The notes below the pieces were generated by a model that was not told the DNA's origin, made no database searches, and saw only the letters and a list, made by a program, of their open reading frames with translations. Shown here piece by piece: positions 43,801 to 54,292 of a stretch of DNA of 64,000 nt (the stretch's first letter is position 1; each line of letters starts with the position of its first letter). The stretch is from Ochotona curzoniae (taxonomy: Eukaryota > Chordata > Mammalia > Lagomorpha > Ochotonidae), in contig NW_024466459.1 of NCBI RefSeq assembly GCF_017591425.1, positions 2,976,001 through 3,040,000 of the forward strand. The letters are read 5' to 3'. The translations under genes were made by a program, and so were the position numbers.

Positions 43801-44067
43801 TGATCTTGTTGGTCACACATCTCCAGAAGAGATGTGTCCTGGCTCTCCCTTCTCCCTAAAGACCTTGGTAACATCAAGAAAAAACTAGAAGCATCCTGCA
43901 AAGGTTCCTTGCTATATTGGCAATCTCCATCTAGAAAAATATCTGAGAGCTTCAGAAATGGGCAAATAGAGAATGTTTTATTTTATTCAGGTCAAGTTTT
44001 GTACGATTCTACAGCAAAGATGGCAAGAATTACACAGTGAAGAAATTTGCACCACCATGGAGCATTG
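43801..44067. other. Unassigned stretch
   Basis: Short interval; nothing recognised. Confidence 0.4.
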
Positions 44068-44365
44068 GGTGGGTGTTGGGCCTAGCAGTTAAAACACTGG
44101 ATCGGGATGCCTGTATCCCATAGCACAGAGTGTACACGGGAGTCCTGGCTCTTCTCTCCAATCCAGTTTCCTTTCAAGGGATGTCCAGGAAGGCAGCAGG
44201 TGATGGCTCAAAATAACTGGATTCCAACCACTTCTGAGAGCGACCCCGACTGAGTCCCCACCTCTCAGCATGTACCAGGTCTTGCCATTATGGGAATTTC
44301 GGGAATAAACCAGCAGATGAATTATCTCTTGTTCTTGCTCTCTGTCTGCTTCTCAAAATAATTAA
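44068..44365 (+). mobile_element. Older C-type SINE (plus strand)
   Basis: GGGTGGGTGTTGGGCCTAGC head, AGTTAAAACACTGGATCGGG, CCAATCCAGTTTCCTTTCAA, AGGCAGCAGGTGATGGCTCA, GGAATAAACCAGCAGATGAA, CTCTGTCTGCTTCTCAAAAT tail. Confidence 0.85.
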
Positions 44366-44907
44366 TTACTAATTAAATTCCTTTTTCTCATGCCCTGTCA
44401 CAAGAAGACCAAATGGTATCTGGGTCACAGAGAAATCCCAACTAGACAAATCTTCCCAAGAATGCTAATTTGCCAGTGGTGTCCCATAGATACAATCTAA
44501 ATAATCCAAGTGCAACCCTCAGATTTAACAACAAAAGTGTGATCCCTAAGAAGAGTATCCCTGCAGCAAAGACCAAGGAGTTCAGAGTTCACTGAAAAAT
44601 TCCAAGTTTTCCCAATGATTATGAACTACAACAGTATGCCGCTTGTGTCTCCAAGTAATTCTCACCATAAATTATGGTCATGATTGACTGTGGATGAGGA
44701 GGATTTGGGTTCCCTAAAAGAAAACATCCAAGCAATTTTTCAGAATATTAGAGATTTCCACCACCTTCCATTTGGGGTAGGTAAGAACTCTCCATACTGG
44801 GTGTGCATTTAGCTGTCATGAACAAAAGCAGCTTCAAGCGCACAGGGTGGTTTACCAAGGCAGAGCTAGAGCCCACGTGGATTACTGAAACGCTTGGATG
44901 GAGAGGG
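44366..44907. other. Unassigned stretch
   Basis: No repeat or gene recognised. Confidence 0.4.
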
Positions 44908-45000
44908 GAAGTCCCCTTGAGGGCAGAAGCAAGTCATTCTGCTCTGTCCATCCAGCACTCACTCCAAGCCTAGCCCCACTCTGGTGGTGCTTCGCTCAAA
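44908..45000 (+). repeat. L2 3' end fragment
   Basis: GTCCCCTTGAGGGCAGAAGC, TCATTCTGCTCTGTCCATCC and CAGCACTCACTCCAAGCC follow the L2 3' end (CTTGAGGGCAGGGACTGTGT, then TCCCCAGCACCTAG). Confidence 0.6.
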
Positions 45001-45164
45001 GAGGGCAGGAGGACAGAGGAGCTGAGAGGTGCAGGAAAGTCCTACCCTCTTCCCTGGGTCTATCCTAGGCATTTATAGGAATCTCTCACTGCACGAAACT
45101 GTCATTCTCAGGGGGGATAAGCAGATGTAGCCTGTCTTGTTAGCCTTGGCTTCTAATTACAGAG

Positions 45165-45345
45165 ATAATATTAGCTACCACCACCATCACCAACATTTAT
45201 AGCTGCTATTGTTGTCATGGGTGGTAGTGACATCAACAGCAGCACCCTGGGGATTCTGCCGCTCAGAGAGGTTAGGCAAGAAGCTCAAGGTCATAGAACC
45301 AAGAACTGGAAAAGCCAAGATCCAACCCAGGTCTTCCGACTGTGA
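45165..45345 (-). repeat. MIR element
   Basis: TATTAGCTACCACCACCATC, CCGCTCAGAGAGGTTAGGCA, AGAAGCTCAAGGTCATAGAA, CCAAGATCCAACCCAGGTCT match a reverse MIR from 3' part through core to the B-box region. Confidence 0.75.
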
Positions 45346-47082
45346 AGTTAACTAGATTTACACAGTTTTAATAACATTTAAGATATTTTAATTTGCATTC
45401 TCCATCTTTTCCCAGACTGCATAATCTAATATATGTGATAACCTTGTGAAGTCTTTCTTTGCAGGTTTTGTTTTCCAATTCTGAGGTTTTTCTACAGGCC
45501 TTCTCTGAACCAGACTCCATGACTGGTGGAGAAGCTACGCAGACATCACGTGATTGAACTCAGATGGCCTGAAGATTCTAGTTCATGGATAGTATATGTG
45601 TATTAGACACTGTCCTGCTGTGTGGGCTCCTCAACAGAACCACAAAGACAGTGCTGTCATCCAGGGCTGTTATCTGCTATGAGTCACAGACCAGGTAAGA
45701 AACACAAACTACAAGGGCCTAATATTACAGGGCAAAAGCCAGCAGCCATCTACATTCCTGGCAAATAACTAATAAAGTGTGAGGAAGAAAATGAATTTTG
45801 AATATCTGATATGCTAGTAACATAGCACAGCATTGTTACTAATGTGAATTTTTACCATTTTTTTTCAAGTGTAAGCTTTCTGGGCACTCTGTTGTAAGGA
45901 AGAATAGCTGGACAACTGGACGTTTGACTTGGATGACACAAAGTCACAGTGGTATAGGCCCCTCTGTGAAAGCAGTGGGACTTTGTGGTCCCACAACCTC
46001 TGGGATCCCATAACTTTGTTCCATTGGTGTTGACAGAACAAAGATAGAGGCTGAGCAATGAAGAAACCCCAGAGAAACCCAGAAGAAAGAGAAAGAGCAA
46101 ACAGGTACCAGGTGTCGCCTGCACAGTGAAGGGCTTAGAGACCCAGGCAGCTTGCAGATGTCCTGAGAGCTGTGTGTGCACCATTTACTCTAATGTGAGA
46201 ACCTATCCCCTCCCCTCCCCCAGGAAGCTGGGGTAGCACAGAGTTGGCAGGGACACCTGCTGACAGGTAGAGGCATCCTGGGGGCAGGGGTGAGAAGACA
46301 GGTTCAAGACAGCGCCAAGTTTAAGAAGCTGCCCTGCCAATTTATGTGCCTCCTACCATCCCTTTAGGCATCAGTGTTTCTGCCATATGTTGGCTGGAGA
46401 TAACATCAGTGGCTTGATGGACACGTAGATCAACAGATGGCCAATGTCCACTTAAGATATTTTAAGCGGGTCTCTTCCTTGGTGAATTTTCTCCATCTGG
46501 CAAAACATGAGCTTTGTAAAAGGCCGTCAGATGGGCTGCACAGAGCAGCTTACAGCGTGAATTCACAAAGCCGGCTGCAGGTGTTCAAGTCCTGCCTGTC
46601 ACTTAGAAAACACTGAATGAGTGAAGGAATCTCTCTTACGACTATTCCTTTACCTGCAAAGCCCAGCCAGTGGACAGCGCAGTTTTAGAGTTTGAGGATG
46701 CTTTGAAACATGAATTCACATAAGATGCTGAAACATACACGTGGTATATGCTGTGAACATTATCATGTGTGGTGTACAGCAGCAAGTACACAGTGGTCAG
46801 ACTTTATAGCCTCATTCTACTTAAGTCTAAACCAATACAACAAGCATATAATCACATGTAGGCAGCCTAGGCCTACACCAGGCAAATTCCCTTTATGTCA
46901 TCATCAGTCATGAATAAAACAGGCTTAGTGTAAATGACCATTAACTCTTACAGCATGCTTGTCTATTTTCTCCATGCAACTATTTTATTATTCAAGTTGG
47001 AAAGACCAACCTGTGACTTTTAACACTCAGAACACAAAACCCAAGAGGCAGTCAGACATATAAGGAAAAGAAATAACCTGTG
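45346..47082. other. Long unassigned stretch
   Basis: About 1.7 kb with no firm assignment. 46530-46600 and 46700-46910 have a repeat-like texture but no family could be named. A 110-codon minus frame at 46184-45852 has a hydrophobic segment but no recognised family. Confidence 0.4.
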
Positions 47083-47520
47083 GGGCCAGTGCTGTGGCTC
47101 AGCAAGCCAGTCCTCTAGCTTCAAGTGCCAGCATCCCATATGGGTGCCAATTCGTGTGCTGGCTGCTCCACTTCCCATTCAGCTCCCTGCTTATGGCCTG
47201 GGAAAGCAGCAGAGAAAGGTCCAATTTTCTGATCTTCTTCCCTGCTAATGCATCTGGGAAAGCAGCAAATGATGGCCTAATTTCCTAGACCTCTGTCACC
47301 CATGTGGGAAGCCTGATGGAGTTGCATGCTCCTGGCTTCTAATTGGCTCAGCACCAGCCATTGCAGCCATTTGGGCAGTAACCCCAGTAGACTGAAGCGC
47401 TCTCTCCCTCTCTCTCTCTCTCTCTTTCCCTCCCTCCTTCTCACCCTCCTTCCCTCCCTCTCTCTTCTATCTTGCCTTTTCCCTCTCACATTATTCTACT
47501 TTTCAAACAAATCCTTAAAA
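47083..47520 (+). mobile_element. C-type SINE with internal duplication (chimeric)
   Basis: The head GTGGGGCCAGTGCTGTGGCT, CATCCCATATGGGTGCCAAT and first middle CCCTGCTTATGGCCTGGGAA (47185) are followed about 55 bases later by a second middle CCCTGCTAATGCATCTGGGA (47240). The first is like the pika-type middle and the second like the older type. The rest (CACCCATGTGGGAAGCCTGA, TGCAGCCATTTGGGCAGTAA) is normal and ends in a CT/CCCT-rich tract at 47401-47467. Confidence 0.88.
47401..47467 (+). repeat. CT-rich simple repeat in SINE tail
   Basis: Runs of CTCTCT and CCCTCC/TTCC over about 67 bp, grown from the SINE's own CTCTCTC stretch. Confidence 0.9.
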
Positions 47521-48815
47521 TACGCAAACTGCTTATTTTTGGGCACCCCTTTAAATATCACTTGGTCCAACTTGAAGAAGCATGAAAATAAAAGTATTAT
47601 CTAAGAGATGAATCAGAAGGAACTCAAAAGGTTGAAGTACCTTAGTCCTTAAAATTCACCTTCAGAGGGCTAAGGGATGCTGGCTCACTTGGTAATCAGA
47701 TTACCATGGTATTCAGGATTTTCCAGCTCTTCACTGGAAAAAGCAAGCATGCCAGATCTGGGCTAAAAGGGCACTAATACCCACCATGATAGACTGAAGC
47801 TTGCTGTGTATGCAAATGGCCAGCTGCTGGAAATAAACCCAGCCTCACCACAGCCTCAAGGAAGACACTGTTGCTGCAGATTTTTAAGCAGCAAAGCCCA
47901 GGGCCAGAGTGATGGAAGCCTAAGCCCAATCACATGTGAGTGGCAAAACACTGAAGCCTGTTCTTCCGGTAGCGTGCTCCCTCATGCAAATAGAGGAGGA
48001 ATATGGGGTTGCAAACATGAATAAAGGCTTGCTGTTTTTAAAAGATATGAATCAATGGCATTGGAAAAAAATCAGCAATTCTTATAAAAAAATAAAAGCA
48101 CCAAAGAGATCATGGATTACCATTTGTCTTTACCAAAACCCTCAATCCCCTCTGAGAAAAGGTGACTGAGAGAGATTCTGAGGACCTGCAGGGACACATT
48201 TAAGGGAAGAAAACACAGCCCCAAAGGCAGACCCACCTGCAGCTTCTCTTGAAAACCAACCCTGATGTGTGGACGAGTGGAACTTTGTGCTTTGTCACAG
48301 AGATGCTAAATTATGCAGGTGCCAAGTCCACCGGGGTAGAGAGGTGTCGGGGCTGTGTGATGAACAAAAATGCATGTTTGCTTTGGTCCTAAGTCAGGAG
48401 CCAGCACACTGCCCCTCCTTGGGGAAATTAAACTGAACCAGACAGTGAGGACCAGGAAAGAAAAGTGTGCACAAAGGCACTTCTAAGAAGACAGACCACT
48501 TTGCCAAGTCCCAGGTGCTACAGGTAGAAATGCAGGCATCCAGAATGCCTGGGATTCACCTGCTGCAGGTGATGAACCTGTGACTGAAGCCAGGTGATGA
48601 CGATGTGGTGTGAATGGGAGGGCTCCTGCATCCTGACAAAGAGAGACAGCTGCGACAGCAGAGGGCTTGTGAAAATACAGGTAAGATCATGGCTCCTGAA
48701 CCTGCACAAAGCATGACAAGTGAGCCACCCATGGCAGCCTGGTAGTTCTTCCTGCCTTGGCACTGTCACAAAAGGAGTCTCTATTGATGCTACCACGTGA
48801 AGACAGTCAAGTCTG
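47521..48815. other. Unassigned stretch
   Basis: About 1.3 kb. GGATGCTGGCTCACTTGGTA at 47671 resembles the head of another lagomorph SINE type but the rest does not follow. No gene supported. Confidence 0.4.
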
Positions 48816-48990
48816 CAGCAGGGTTTCTCAGCCCCAGTCCCACACTACAGTCACCCGAAGAGCTCTGACAAAATACCAATGCTGCCACTGCACCCCAGAA
48901 ACGGAGATCCAGTCTGGAGCCCAGGCAGGCCATTGTGCCTCTTTATAAAGATCCACAGATTATTCTACGGTCAGAACTGAGAAGCATGGG
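48816..48990 (+). mobile_element. hAT-type MER20-like element
   Basis: CAGCAGGGTTTCTCAGCCCC start, CACTACAGTCACCCGAAGAG, CTCTGACAAAATACCAATGC, CACTGCACCCCAGAAACGGA, GATCCAGTCTGGAGCCCAGG follow the MER20 order (TTCTCAACCTTGGC; AATCACCTGGGGAGC; GGCCCCACC; AGATTCTGATTCA). End near GAACTGAGAAGC. Confidence 0.68.
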
Positions 48991-49846
48991 TCTAAAGGGT
49001 GTTTAGAATAAAGGGCTCCATGGCTTGGATGCAGCTGAGCCTGCCTCACAGCTGGGGCTCGATGCACCAGTGAGCCAGTGAGCTGCTGGCCCTGGCTTCT
49101 CCATGGCATGGGCTCCCTAGCTGTGACACCACAGGATTTCTTGGGCCCCTCTCTCCCACTCACATGTTTCCCAAGTGAAGAACAGCCAATAAGACAGAGG
49201 TCTTCATTCTCAACAAAGGTCTTGGTAGCCTAATGGAGCCAATGGAGGTGCTACCTGAAGGATAGGAAGAGCCTGGGCTGGCCTTGCTTACTGTGCGCCG
49301 AGGGTGAAGTCGGGGCCCATGGAGGATTCTCCTGGGTCTCCACCCCTGAGCCTGACAGCATCATCTCTCAGAGGCTTGGTCAGAATGTCTGCAGCACAAG
49401 TGGCGTGCCTTGCATCAGAAGCCTGAAGAAGAAATTCCTAGATTCCCTCCCCTGAGAATGCCTTTAAGTAGGTCAGGGAGCCCTTTTTCTTGTGTTTGCT
49501 ACTTTGGGAGTCAATGTTCCCCTTATTTTTCTGGTAGAGAAAGCAGAGGATGCTGGGAAGATATCCACCTTCTCCGCTGTGGGAGCCTGAGAGTCAAACT
49601 AAGGGTTGGAAAAGAGGCAACAAGCGGTGAACTTCCCATTCTGCTTTTTATATCCAGCCACTTCCAGTGTGAAAAAAGTGCTACTGCAGGATGTGTTTTT
49701 CTGCCCAAGTGTTTCCAATTTCCCTATTTTTGAGAGAAGGCTCAAAAACTGACAGCATGTTGAGTGATGAGATTTGTTGTGCTACACGCACCTTCCTATG
49801 TTAGGAAGACTTCTGTGTCTCTGAATCCTTCATTTTAACAAAGACA
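48991..49846. other. Unassigned stretch
   Basis: No repeat or gene recognised. The 107-codon plus frame at 49410-49733 has no known similarity. Confidence 0.4.
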
Positions 49847-49892
49847 CAGGTCAAACATCCCTAATTTGAACATCTGAAATGCTCCTGTGTCT
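49847..49892 (+). mobile_element. Tigger-type terminal fragment
   Basis: CAGGTCAAACATCCCTAATT followed by TGAACATCTGAAATGCTCC matches the end of a TcMar-Tigger family that starts CAGGTTGAGTATCCCTAATC. It may be the left end of the element whose right end is at 51049-51112. Confidence 0.6.
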
Positions 49893-50229
49893 GTCAGCCT
49901 CTGGATGCTCTGGATGCTACAACTTAAATACCCGGGAGGAATGATGCATGCACGAAGGAACAGGATTACAATCCTGGGTCAGCAGACCCATGGGTCTGGT
50001 GTCTCAAGAGGGTAGGGGCAGGCACGGAAGGCATATGTGTGGAGAGATGACCAGGAAGACAAAGGACAGAATGCACACCCCATATACACAGCCATGTGGC
50101 CTCCATCGAGAGACGCCACAATTCACCTCCAGGCGTCAATATAGGCAGACACTGCAGTTGGACTGAGTCTATACCTGTAAGAGAAGGTTTTAACTACCAA
50201 TGAAGTTTTTTTTTTTTTTTTAAACTGCC
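49893..50229. other. Unassigned stretch with T run
   Basis: No family recognised. A T run of about 19 lies at 50204-50222 and could be the reversed tail of a retroelement. A GGATGCTCT duplication is at 49903-49919. Confidence 0.4.
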
Positions 50230-50264
50230 ATGAAGGTTATAACCACTAAAACCTTCAAAATCTG
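50230..50264 (+). mobile_element. Tigger remnant, left of insertion
   Basis: Ends CTAAAACCTTCAAAATCTG. This joins to the sequence at 51064 to give the right end of a Tigger element (TTCCAAAATCCGAAAC type). Confidence 0.5.
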
Positions 50265-50603
50265 GTGACACCATTATGGCATTGCAAGGTAATTTGCTGC
50301 CTGTGATGGCAGCATCACAGTTTGGTTCAGGTTCTGGGGCTGTGCTTCTTCCCTTGTTAATACACCTCAGAAAGCAGCGGAAGATGGTCCAAAGGCTTTG
50401 ATGGAGACCCAGAAGAAGTTCTGGACTCCTAGCATGGACCAGCCCTGGCCATTGTAACCATTTGGAAAGTAAACTGATAGAAGATCAATCTCAATTTTAA
50501 TTTCTCTCTCTCCTCTTTCATCCCTTTCTTCTCTTTTTTCTCCTCCCCTCCCTTCTTTATCAATCTGCTTGTGAAATAAATAAATCTTTCTTTAAAAAAA
50601 ATA
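50265..50603 (+). mobile_element. C-type SINE, 5' half of a SINE/L1 chimera
   Basis: GTGACACCATTATGGCATTG head, TGGCAGCATCACAGTTTGG, CCTTGTTAATACACCTCAGA, GCAGCGGAAGATGGTCCAAA, AACCATTTGGAAAGTAAACT, CTTGTGAAATAAATAAATC and an 8-A run at 50594-50601. Its left junction is the left copy of the 15-bp duplication. No duplication lies directly at its right end; L1 sequence follows at once. Confidence 0.85.
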
Positions 50604-51048
50604 AGTCAATCCAAAAAGGGCAAATATCATATGTTCTCTCTAAGATTCATGCAAAATAAGATTAAAAAATGCATGTACATATAGTCATCAAGAGGAACTG
50701 TATAATAGAGACTCTCATATCAATGATGTGAAGACACAATATACTGTGTGTGCATCTCTACTTCCAAATCAAAGATGGACTCCCAGTGAAACTATTAAAT
50801 ATATCTTGACAATATGATGCTGGACTGTGCCATTTTCCATACCTACAATGTCAGGATACACTTAAATAGCAGAACGATGGACCTATGACTGCTTTTGAAG
50901 GACTATATTCTTGTAATAAAATAGGGGAAATCAGTGAGAGGATGAAAAGGGGGAGAAATCCTAGAGCCCTTAGAAATGTATCATAAAATAAACAAATCCT
51001 ACATTCAAAAATAAATTAAATAAAACATTTGATAAAAAAATAAAAAAG
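50604..51048 (+). mobile_element. Lagomorph-type L1 3' end, 3' half of the chimera
   Basis: CCAAAAAGGGCAAATATCAT, ATGTTCTCTCTAAG, then homology to 931-1257 of this window (GTGTGCATCTCTACTTCC; GATGGACTCCCAGTGAAAC; GGACCTATGACTGCTTTTGA; GGGGAAATCAGTGAGAGGAT; AATCCTAGAGCCCTTAGAAA) and a long A/AT-rich tail from about 51000. The AACCTTCAAAATCTG duplication follows at 51049-51063. Confidence 0.85.
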
Positions 51049-51112
51049 AACCTTCAAAATCTGAATCACTCCTGATCTGATGCATTTTGGAAAACCAATA
51101 CTCAACCCATAT
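51049..51112 (+). mobile_element. Tigger remnant, right of insertion
   Basis: AACCTTCAAAATCTGAATCA, CTCCTGATCTGATGCATTTT and CCAATACTCAACCC are the right terminal part of the Tigger family (CATTTCGGATAAGGGATACT CAACC type). Confidence 0.65.
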
Positions 51113-52307
51113 ACTTGTGTTTATCCATTTTCCATTATTTAAATCAGATGTTCTATGCAAAGGAAAGTCTCCTTTAGAATATATGTAGTTGGCTTATATG
51201 TATTCAGAGAGTTCAAAATCTATGATGCATGCTGGATTCTAGCCAGGAGATATATTATGTGGCAGCCAAAAAAGGGGACTGGACATGGAGGTAGGAGCCA
51301 AATTAATATCATTTGCTTTCCAAGAACTGTTAAGAGAGCATGGATTTATCATTTGGTCCCCAGGAAAAGAAGTTCTATGTCCTCCTTTTTCAGTTTTCCT
51401 TATTGCCTGGTGCAGACCCAAGATGATAGATAAAGAACAAAGGCGCAAAGGAGGCATCAGGAGTGAGTCAGCCAAAATATCAAGTATATTTGATTAGCCT
51501 GCCCATCAGGCTGTGTGATCAGCTGCTTATTCGGAGGCTTAAAAGAAGAGAAGTTTGACTCTGGGCTGGCTAGCTCAGCTGTGAACTGCAAACCTCAGAG
51601 ACTTAACATGAGGGCTCCTAAAACTGAGCAACAGCCTCGAGTCCTTCCACAAGGACCTTTCCCAGCAATCCTCATTTAGTTGCTCCAAACATGTAACATG
51701 AGGCTTGGGACAAATAAAAAGAAATGAAAATCATCAGTATCTCATTTTACCCGGTGGAGAAACATGTAGACTGAGACTGTTCTGGAACTACACCCTTGGG
51801 CCACTCCTCCCCATGCCACTGGCTCATGCCAGGAAGAGCTTGTTAAGCAAGTGACACCATCCCCAGGTGTATGGCCCGATGGGCAGGCATCTTACTAGCC
51901 TTGTTGCCCTGACAAGAGCCCCTTGAACCAATGAGGATCAAGATTCTGCAAGTAACAAAACACTGGAGAGGAGCAAGTAAGACTAGGAAATGACCCTGGA
52001 TCCAAAAGCCTGCTAGCCCAGTGGCTGGCTGAAGCAAGAAGCTGGCACTGTTTGCTCAATGCAGTTTCTTACACCTTGGAAATAATTAGGCAAAATAGAG
52101 AAAGGAAGAAAATTGCCTCTGAAGACTCTTAATCACAACCATAAACTGCTTTGTGCCATGTAGGTAACACATATGTTCACAGGTTCTGGATATAAGGTCG
52201 TGGTCATTTGAGGGGCTTATCATTCCACTTGCCACATGTGCACACATGTTTTACTGGATGGTTATAACAATATACATGCAGCAGTTTTATATTAATTTTT
52301 ATGGACT
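51113..52307. other. Unassigned stretch
   Basis: About 1.2 kb with no repeat or gene recognised. Confidence 0.4.
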
Positions 52308-52575
52308 AGTATCCAGATTTAGCATACCTAATCTGAAACGTTTTCAAGGCTCAGAGGATGGCACGAGCGGAAAATTCCACATCTGAACTCACAAGATAGG
52401 TTACAGTCAAAACACAACCATTTAAAACGACTCTCAGGCCACATGTGTAGGTCTGTACAAAACATAGCTGACTTTCATGCTTAGCCTGGGATGATAGCCC
52501 TAAATTAAGTGGAAATACACCAGAATCTGAGAAATTGTGTAACCTGAAACACTGGTGATACTCAGCATTTTGAAC
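52308..52575 (+). mobile_element. TcMar-Tigger element
   Basis: GATTTAGCATACCTAATCTG, GGATGGCACGAGCGGAAAAT, TCCACATCTGAACTCACAAG, TAGGTTACAGTCAAAACACA, CCACATGTGTAGGTCTGTAC, AACATAGCTGACTTTCATGC, CACCAGAATCTGAGAAATTG follow the same Tigger family as the fragments at 49847 and 51049. Non-autonomous, no transposase frame. Confidence 0.82.
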
Positions 52576-52594
52576 CTGTGTCACAGCAATTTTC

Positions 52595-52852
52595 CATGTG
52601 GAGGAGGGGGAGAGAGTAATGAGGGAGAGAGAATTCTTCCATCCTATTTTATTTTCCAGGTGGCCACAATAGCCAGAGCTGGGCCAGGCCAAAGCCATGT
52701 GGGCACAGGTGCCCAGACATTTGTGCCATTGCTACTTGCTTTCCTAGGTGCATTACAAAGGAGATGGGTCAGAAATACAGCATGGACAGCAGGTGTCCAT
52801 GCAGGATGGTGATGACTTTATGTGCTGGGCCACATCACCAAACCCTCAAGAT
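52595..52852 (-). mobile_element. Older C-type SINE (minus strand)
   Basis: Reverse order: GGAGGAGGGGGAGAGAGTAA tract, CAGGTGGCCACAATAGCCAG, AGCTGGGCCAGGCCAAAGCC, GCCCAGACATTTGTGCCATT, ACTTGCTTTCCTAGGTGCAT, ending TGTGCTGGGCCACATCACC. The middle is rearranged. Confidence 0.78.
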
Positions 52853-53534
52853 TTTTTGGAAACCATATAAAGTCCCATTTGGTCAATAACGTGACTATAA
52901 ACATACCAGCTAAGGAGGTACAGTGTTTTGTTTTTCTCCTTTTATAGTTGCTTTCACATATCTTTTTTACAAGAAGTCAATTTTGCTTATTAAAGAAGAG
53001 AATGGAAAATAGAAAATAGTATGAACAGAGGCTGACCCATGAGGCCTAGGCAGTCCCCTCCCATCCCGCCCTAAAGCTGAGAGGAGGTCTGTGTGAGCAG
53101 TGGCTGGTGGTGTTTGTCATGGCCAGTGCGATGAGCAGGTCCAATCTGCACAAGACTCGGGCTGTCTTTCAGCAGAACAGGCATAACTTCCCCTTTGTCT
53201 CACATCATCAGTGAGCTGTGCACCACAAAACATGAACTTGGAAGGCCAAAGTGGCAACAGGCTTCCTCATTTGTATGTTCTAGAATCTGCAGTGTGCTGG
53301 TTTGTAAACTCTGGGTTAAGGATGAAAGCTTGTGACTGTCAGTGGTACTGGCTGACATGGCCAAAATCAAGGCATCCCCTATGACTCCTTATTTTATCTG
53401 TTTTTTTTTTTTTTTTTTTAAGACATAGAGGAAGAAAAATGCTAAAAGGCACATGACCAGAAAAGAAGGTAGCGACGTGGTAATTGCAGCTGAGTTTGCC
53501 ACTCAAGAACTATTCGGGTGTATCCTATTAAACA
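52853..53534. other. Unassigned stretch with T run
   Basis: No gene recognised. A T run of about 18 at 53402-53419 followed by AAGACATAGAGGAAG may be a reversed SINE or L1 tail whose body is not recognisable. Confidence 0.4.
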
Positions 53535-53715
53535 GGAGTTAACAGATAGTAAACATTTTCAGCTTTGTTGGCCATCCAGTCACTTGTCTCAAGTACTTCA
53601 ACTCAACCAAATGAGTGTGGCTGCGTCCCAGCGAAACGGTTTTTACAGAAACAGACCCAGGGAGCAGGGATAGGATGTGGCTCAATGAGTTGCAGTTTAC
53701 CATCTGTGGTACAGC
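53535..53715 (+). mobile_element. hAT-Charlie-type DNA transposon relic
   Basis: ACAGATAGTAAACATTTTCA, GCTTTGTTGGCCATCCAGTC, GTACTTCAACTCAACC, AATGAGTGTGGCTGCGTCCC, GAAACGGTTTTTACAGAAAC, GATAGGATGTGGCTCAATGA and GTTGCAGTTTACC follow a common hAT-Charlie element, opposite in direction to the copy at 7835. Confidence 0.8.
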
Positions 53716-53909
53716 AGGGAGACAGATGTCTGTGTTCTATGTACACCAAAGTGTCCCCAAATTGCTTCCTCACCAAATATAACTCACCTCTCTGCCTGTT
53801 TCCAACAAGCCTTGGCTCATCTGGGGAGTCAAACAGCTCCTGCAGATTTCACTCCTGCCCCCAGTCCCTGCAACACGATACTGCATTCTTTTGTCCACAA
53901 GACTCAGGA
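53716..53909. other. Unassigned stretch
   Basis: Short interval between two relics. A 141-codon plus frame (53565-53990) crosses three unrelated segments and is chance. Confidence 0.4.
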
Positions 53910-54292
53910 ATTCCTCCTCTAACAGGTGCACTATATTTCTCTGCTCCTTGTATTTGGGCTCCGCCATGTGATTCATTTCCAGCACTGTGATGATGGAGAA
54001 ATGACAAAGCATTGCTCCAAGCCTTGGGCGAAGGTGACTTGGGAGTTCCTCCTGGGTCTGGCCCAGCTTTGGGGATAGTATGTCTGAGTGAGCAGGTGCT
54101 GGTCTCAGGAGGAAGAGAGGCACATGGACCCAGAGCCTCACCTGGAGAAGCAATGGTGCCCAGCTGAGCCCAGGTGAAGTCAGCCAATCCTCATGCGACC
54201 TGCAGGTTATGCAAGTGATAATAGGTTTGTTGTTTTAATGCCATGGACTTCTGAATGGCTCCCTTGGAGGCTGCAGCAAACTGATACAGAGA
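53910..54292 (+). mobile_element. ERVL/MaLR-class LTR relic
   Basis: CTCCTTGTATTTGGGCTCCG, CCATGTGATTCATTTCC, GGAGGAAGAGAGGCACATGG, CCCAGCTGAGCCCAGGTGAA, TTTGTTGTTTTAATGCCATG and GCAGCAAACTGATACAGA follow the order of a mammalian ERVL-class LTR. The GTTGTTTTAA and AAACTGATACAG end is typical. Subfamily not settled. Confidence 0.65.

Noticed and set aside
53565..53990. 141-codon plus-strand open frame
   Set aside because: It crosses a hAT relic, an unassigned gap and an LTR relic, so it cannot be one gene.
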